The translations under genes were made by a program, and so were the position numbers. A DNA stretch of 64,000 nt, taken from contig NC_030994.1 of assembly GCF_000149955.1 (NCBI RefSeq), positions 3,240,702-3,304,701 on the forward strand, read 5' to 3'. Below the pieces are notes generated by a model that was given only the letters and a program-made list of their open reading frames with translations, had not been told where the DNA came from and ran no database searches. This document shows, one piece after another, positions 56,526 to 64,000 of this stretch (positions are counted from its first letter, which is position 1; each line of letters starts with the position of its first letter). Origin of the DNA: Fusarium oxysporum f. sp. lycopersici 4287 (Eukaryota > Ascomycota > Sordariomycetes > Hypocreales > Nectriaceae).

Positions 56526-57457
56526 AGAGTTTTACCTATCAAGCCGTACGTTTTTCATGCTTAGATAATGAAGTAGATTTGCCGGCTGATGCTGAACGGC
56601 GTGAGCCTCATTTGACGGTTGCGACTGCGAACGCCGATCTCAAGCGGCTGAGGACTATGAAACTCGATCGCTCACAAGTTGCATCCGAGAGTCTACCAGA
56701 TTATAATAACGATGTCGAATTTCCCGATAACACTAGCGATGTTCCCGGTTCACCCGTCTCTTCAATCGAGGTGCTCCAGGATGCGCCCACGACTTCCTCA
56801 CTCGACCTCTCGGCGGGATCTGTTCTCATGCGGGGAGCTTTGAGTCACTACACCAACACGAACGATACCGCAATCACCGACTCGTAAATAGCCTCTAGAC
56901 AGAGCACTTCCTCTCCCATTTGATTGATGGAGACAAACGTCCCAGTTGAAGATTCGCTGTCGAAGCTCACGTGGGATGACTAGAAGCAACTCCGCGATGA
57001 CGCCGATAAGAACTTGCAACAAGCACAATTTGCACACTCGAATGCAAGTTCTACTCTGGCCAAGCTCCAGGGCAAGCAGGAAGAAGCTTTTGAAGCAGCG
57101 CGCTATGCCAGCGAGGCATACGCCAAAGGCCTCCGTGATGAACTAGATCCGCATTACTACCAGACGGACGACGATAGACCTCCCCACAAGCGCCGACGCA
57201 GCACAACTATTGATCATGCCAAAAGGGACCACTATGTGCACCTGAAAGAGACCTCTCAACACTGCCACAATGCCCTTATTTCCCGGTCCACATTTCACAA
57301 GTGCTCTCGTTGCTCGTCCCATCGTGGGCATCGGAAGAGGAAATGGTCGACCGCTTCTTCCCCGCCACAGTCGCATGCGTTTGTCTTCGCTGCGCCTATC
57401 CTGTGCAGAGACCTGTTGACCCGTGCCATTCCCGTTCGTAGTTACACCAAGGAATGA
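56526..57457 (+). pseudogene. Decayed reading frame, Ala/Glu-rich coiled-coil protein
   Basis: One frame can be followed from about 56528 to 57457, interrupted by TAA at 56885, TGA near 56924 and TAG near 56978, with no frame change between the two long open parts. The first part reads DYNNDVEFPDNTSDVPGSP. After the stops comes KQLRDDADKNLQQAQFAHSN then EEAFEAARYASEAYAKGL, a likely coiled coil, and a basic PPHKRRRST that looks like a nuclear-localisation signal. No family recognised. Stops of this type fit C-to-T decay, but I cannot rule out that only the second part is a real exon of an unusual gene. Confidence 0.45.
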
Positions 57458-57591
57458 CGAGCAAGCAACAAGTTATAACCAAGCGGGTAGCTCAACCTTA
57501 TTCCGAAGGTTACATCAAAACTTGAGATCAAGGCACCCCCGAAGAGTATCCCTTTGGACATTCCCGCGAAGTATCAATGTGCTAACATCTT

Positions 57592-60333
57592 TTAGATATA
57601 CCATTTTTGAAACTCAGGCTTTCCTACCGCATCGTCCTGAACCCCGAAACTAAGATGCCCAATCTCATTGACATCCACCTCATCTTTAAGCTCGTTATAG
57701 AAGGAGTCTTCCATTCTCACAACTCCCCATTTGACCTTGCTCTCTGCAATTCTCGCATAGACCGACAATGTCCGCCTATCGTCACCTTCTTCTTCCCTAT
57801 GATGAGGATAGACTGTCAGCTCCATGTCAGTCTCACGCCCGGAAGTATCCGTCTTTACACTACAGTCAGAAATATCGACCTTGGAGGCTTTAGAGGCATG
57901 ACAGGCTGCAGCAATTGCGAGAGAGTTGCTTCCCACAATGACCATGTCACCTGGCAGTCTTCGCATTGAAAGCAGCAAGGGGACACTGATGACGACTGCG
58001 AAGACCACAATCGCTACCATGATTGCGATCGTGGAGTATCCCACAGCGATAAAGCCAAACCCCGAGAGACCCATCGAGTTGGCACTTGTCGTCGGGCTGC
58101 CCATGATTGAGCCATAGAAGCCTGAAAGTGTCAGTTCAGGGTGCGGTCACTAAGAAACAGAGGACACCTTACCTCCATCAGCCATAAACAAATAGCAAGA
58201 ACTAGACGCCAGCCAATGAAGCAAGACACTTGCGAGGATGCACGGTACCCCCCATCTATAGGGCAGTTGAAGTCGGTACGTCGAGACCTGGTCCCCTTGA
58301 GGCTCCGTTACTCGAAGTGGACGGTACTCCGTGCTCATCTGGGCCCATTCCTTGGCCATGAATATCTTCGTGATCAAAGAGTTGAACTGCAAGTATGATA
58401 TCGAAAGAATGAGTTGCGGGATGTTGGCAAGGAGGACCAAGCGAACAAAGTCGCCGGTAAACTGGTTCGATAAACCCAGGCTCCCATCCAGGGTGACGAA
58501 ATTATTGATGCCGCTGCTACCGAAGGCTCCAGATCTGAGAAATTGTCAGTATGAATCGCTACTTTGTCAGAAACAGGTCAATGATATATACGCTTGGAAT
58601 TTGCCGCCGGTGGCTTGGTAGAAGTAGTAGATAGCAGCGATCAGCACAGCCAGGAGTATGGCATACGTTCTGAGCCACACATTGATAGGAAGAGCCCGAA
58701 AGAAGCGCCGCCGTTGGGCTTTCCATTGACGCGCTTGGGGGGCAAGGAACTCGTGCTCGACATCGCCGTGGAGCATCTCAACGCCGTATGCTTCTCTACG
58801 GTAGCCCTTGTATCTCCTAGATGCTCCCAAGAGCCTGTCCCAGGTAAACTGAACGTCTCGCATCTCCAGCGTACACATGCGAGTGGTTGTCGGATCAGGC
58901 CGACAGATCAGCGACTTGATAGCATCGCCTGGTGTCACCAGCAGATCTCCCGTGCCGTTCGAAACATACCGGACCATGACGAAGATGCACTGAGAAAGCT
59001 TGACGAGGACACAGAGAAGTGCCACTAGAAGAAGTAGGTTTGGTACGCCAATCTTGCACTGTTGCTCCTCTTTCTCTGCCAGGCAATACGACACATTCAA
59101 AGTGTTGTAGCTGACGTCAAAGCCACCACGCATCTGTGCCTTGAGAATGTTTTTCTCTAGTGACTTGGGGCCCCAGAAAGAGAAGCTCCAGGTGGAACCG
59201 CTAGTATCATTCTTTGGGTCGACCTCGGAAGGGCTCTCAACCACGATTTGGTCGAATCCCAGGCTGGTTTTGCACGTATTGTGACATTTGCCGTTATCGA
59301 ATGCTGTCGCAATGTGGCAATACTCATAGTACCAGAGTGAATTCGTCTCTTTGGCAGGAATCATATCGTCCCAAAATTTGTCGTCTACGTTCGTCATATT
59401 GGGAAAAACCTCATCGCGCTTCCAGCCAGATGTGCCAGATGTGCCAGATTCACTTGCATTGACCACCAGCAGTACGCTTCGGTAACCCTTTAGCCCAGTG
59501 CCCTTGTCGCAGTATAAGAAATTGGAACGGCAGTCGGCGGGATCAAGCCGCTGCCACGATGTGCTCGCCTCGCTAGCCGCTCTCGAGATATTCAAGCTCT
59601 CTTCGGACGTTTTGTTCATCCATGTCACCGGATCGATGATGCCGCCTGACATGTCTCCATTTGTACCGTTACCAAAAAGACCATCTTTACAGAGTTCTTT
59701 ACTCAAGCTACTGCTACAATCGTTCGGCACAGCGGTATTCCACAGGCTTGCACCAGGTTCATAGTACTGGGCGCCTTTGACGAAACTCTCGGCTGCAATC
59801 GTCATTCCGAAACCAGACCGAACTTCTGCAGCCTGAAATACAAGCGAGTTAAAGAAAAGGTGAATAGGAACGGAGCTGCAGGCCAAGATGAGCCAGCAGG
59901 TAAACTTGACAGGCCCAAGGTAGAGAAAGTTGCGCATTGACGGGGCTCCAATGTTGACCCAACCGGAGCGAGCATGGGCGCGGTCAAGTTCAACTCGGGA
60001 TGGTGCATTGAGAATCTGCATGAAGTAGTTAGATGAGGCTAGTATCAGAGTACTGAAGACGTTGAGAAGCAGGTGTAGGAACAGGTTGATCGTCTTGGAT
60101 TGGGAGCAAGGGCCTTGGTAGAGGATCCAGGCGGCGTTCAAGCCGCGTGCGCGGACGCAACCATAAATCAGGACGATGAGGTGGAGGACAGCGAAAACGA
60201 GGAGGAGGACAGTATTGAGCCCAGCCAGTCGAGCCCAGGCTGGTCGTGGAACGGTGCGGCGAGCCTGTGTCGGGCCACGCCGTGCCCCTATGATCGCTGG
60301 GCGCCTAAGAAGCGACGTCGTGCTGCCGGACAT
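57592..60333 (-). CDS. DUF6536-family large membrane protein
   Basis: Exons 60333-58592, 58534-58173 and 58121-57592 give 877 residues. The frame runs on 30 bases upstream but only to a TTG, so the ATG at 60333 (MSGSTTSLL) was chosen. N-terminal helix LNTVLLLVFAVLHLIVLIYG, then a helix at NLFLHLLLNVFSTLILASSN, NAPSRVELDRAHARSGWVNIG and LILACSSVPIHLFFNSLVF: this order defines the fungal DUF6536 family. A long Asn-glycosylated, Cys-containing loop of ~230 residues lies between helices. Splices give GGKFQASGAFGSSGINNF and FMADGGFYGSIMGSP. The C-terminal part has two more helices and a soluble tail. Function of the family is not known. Confidence 0.87.
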
Positions 60334-60550
60334 TGGGACGGGGCTTTGTTTTGGCTGAAGCAAGCGAAAGACGCGATATAAATTGACATTTTAGCGGGCA
60401 AGAGCTGGGAGGCGCAGTCACTGTAACAAATTGACGCGGTGTCAGCAATCCAATCGTCAAAAGAAATTACGTTAGCTGGTGACTGGGGCCTAATAGATAC
60501 AGGGGTCCATACACTCACGGGATTGGTGAGGTTTGAGAGCCCCACGCGAG

Positions 60551-60570
60551 CAACCTAGCAAGCTAGGTTG
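60551..60570. repeat. 9-bp inverted repeat, 2-base loop
   Basis: CAACCTAGC at 60551-60559 and its exact inverse GCTAGGTTG at 60562-60570. It marks the transition from normal to AT-rich sequence. Confidence 0.7.
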
Positions 60571-60595
60571 GGCATAATAGTGTAACACAGCCTGT

Positions 60596-60650
60596 TAAAC
60601 CCGTGGCATTATGTAATTAAGATAGATTACATAATCCTGCAAGGGGTTTA
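60596..60650. repeat. Two-part hairpin
   Basis: Inner arms ATTATGTAAT (60608-60617) and ATTACATAAT (60626-60635), outer arms TAAACCC (60596-60602) and GGGTTTA (60644-60650). Loop of 8 bases, with asymmetric gaps of 5 and 8 bases between arms. It could be the end of a small mobile element or chance in AT-rich DNA. Confidence 0.65.
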
Positions 60651-61060
60651 GCCTAAATAAGCTTTAATTTAAGAGGATATTAATTATATTACTAAAAGAA
60701 GTCTTTAAAAAGGGGTAATAATAAGATTTTTATATTTAGCTTTTTAATAATTATATTTTTTAAATAAATATATCCTTAGCTTTAGTTATTATTTAATAAA
60801 ATTATAAGCTTAACACTTATTAATAAGTAATATATTATAATTAATTAATAAAAAATTAGCTATTTTCTATAATAGTTAGTTCCTAACTGTGGATAGACTA
60901 AGCCGTGCTAGGTTTATTATTAGCAGATTATATAAGGCATAATACTAAGCTTATTAAAGTATTACGTCTCTTAATAGTAGATTTAATGCATATTAGGCTT
61001 AATTAATATAAAGAAGTTTTATTAATAGCTAGTAGGCTAAGATTTATAAAAGTATAAATA

Positions 61061-61297
61061 TGTCACGGGCTGGGCTCGGTAGGCAGGTGAACGGGGAACG
61101 CTTCAGGCAGAATACGGTCTATTGCTACGGATAGGCACTGCAGGCAGGTCAGGCTCTATTAACAAGACGTAGCTCGAGGAGCTACGTTCAGGAACTATCT
61201 GGTCGGTAAACAAAGTCTCTGCGATAACGTATCGCCACGTGATCCGGATCTACCTTGTTAGTGGTCTAGGGTAGGCCAGTCTGGTCGAGCTGTGACA
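61061..61297 (-). repeat. 3' LTR of a Ty3/gypsy element
   Basis: 237 bp bounded by TGTCA and TGACA, as LTR ends should be. It lies immediately 3' of the pol frame on the minus strand. The 5' LTR lies beyond the window, so the two cannot be compared. The left flank AAATA is the candidate target-site copy. Confidence 0.8.
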
Positions 61298-61316
61298 GTA
61301 CCCCCCTCTCTTAGCA
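61298..61316 (-). other. Polypurine tract next to the LTR
   Basis: On the minus strand the purine run AAGAGAGGGGGG is followed by TAC and then the LTR start TGTCAC. This is where plus-strand DNA synthesis starts in LTR retroelements. Confidence 0.7.
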
Positions 61317-61336
61317 TCGAGCTCTGTCGAGATAGG

Positions 61337-64000
<2,664 letters not shown>

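Larger units (their letters stand above)
60334..61060. other. AT-rich tract, probably RIP-mutated repeat
   Basis: From about 60650 to 61060 the base composition turns heavily A/T with frequent TA steps, in contrast to the GC-moderate genes on the left and the retroelement on the right. A strong hairpin stands at its left edge (60596-60650), and a 9-bp inverted repeat just before it. No coding remnant readable. Confidence 0.6.

Overview
The window looks like a filamentous ascomycete chromosome segment, most likely a Sordariomycete close to Fusarium. Genes carry short (about 41-75 nt) spliceosomal introns with fungal donor and branch signals. The families present (HET proteins, PTH11-type receptors, Zn2Cys6 regulators, YAT amino-acid permeases, DUF6536 membrane protein, GH28 pectinase) are typical of accessory, niche-related fungal regions. 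No tRNA, rRNA or CRISPR array was seen. All gene models were spliced by hand, and most join in phase with conserved motifs reading across the junctions.

Layout. 1-11 kb: a HET protein with two WW-like C-terminal repeats, a small secreted Ser/Thr-rich protein, a GPI-anchored KRE9/KNH-like protein, an unrecognised membrane protein and a PTH11-type receptor. 10.6-19 kb: a small heat-shock protein behind a five-unit heat-shock element, an amino-acid permease, a 2,2-dialkylglycine decarboxylase-like enzyme and a dihydroxyacetone kinase. 19-31 kb: a second HET protein with a Glu/Thr pentapeptide repeat, an aldo-keto reductase, a secreted endopolygalacturonase, and a divergent FAD monooxygenase / Zn2Cys6 regulator pair. 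31-44 kb: a catabolism-like group of HAD dehalogenase-family protein, proline-type permease, FAD amine/amino-acid oxidoreductase, Zn2Cys6 regulator, mitochondrial D-lactate dehydrogenase and an MFS anion transporter, arranged around two divergent promoters that contain strong palindromes.

45-49 kb: a stand-alone adenylate-forming enzyme next to a cytochrome P450 destroyed by four in-frame stops and two 1-nt shifts, which suggests a decayed secondary-metabolism or acid-modification pair. 50-60 kb: a second PTH11-type receptor, a bZIP factor, a decayed coding frame and a DUF6536 membrane protein. 60.5-64 kb: an AT-rich, probably RIP-mutated tract with a hairpin, then the 3' end of a Ty3/gypsy chromovirus on the minus strand (3' LTR, polypurine tract, integrase-chromodomain, RNase H, part of RT), cut by the window edge and carrying one frameshift.

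How the genes could work together (inference). The 31-44 kb group would import an amino acid and a carboxylate, deaminate or oxidise the former, and pass a D-2-hydroxy acid to the respiratory chain through D-lactate dehydrogenase, under the local Zn2Cys6 regulator. The permease plus dialkylglycine decarboxylase could support use or detoxification of 2-aminoisobutyrate-type amino acids. No single unmistakably new system stands out. The best leads are the HET/WW-like protein, the palindromic divergent promoters, the heat-shock element and the P450 relic.
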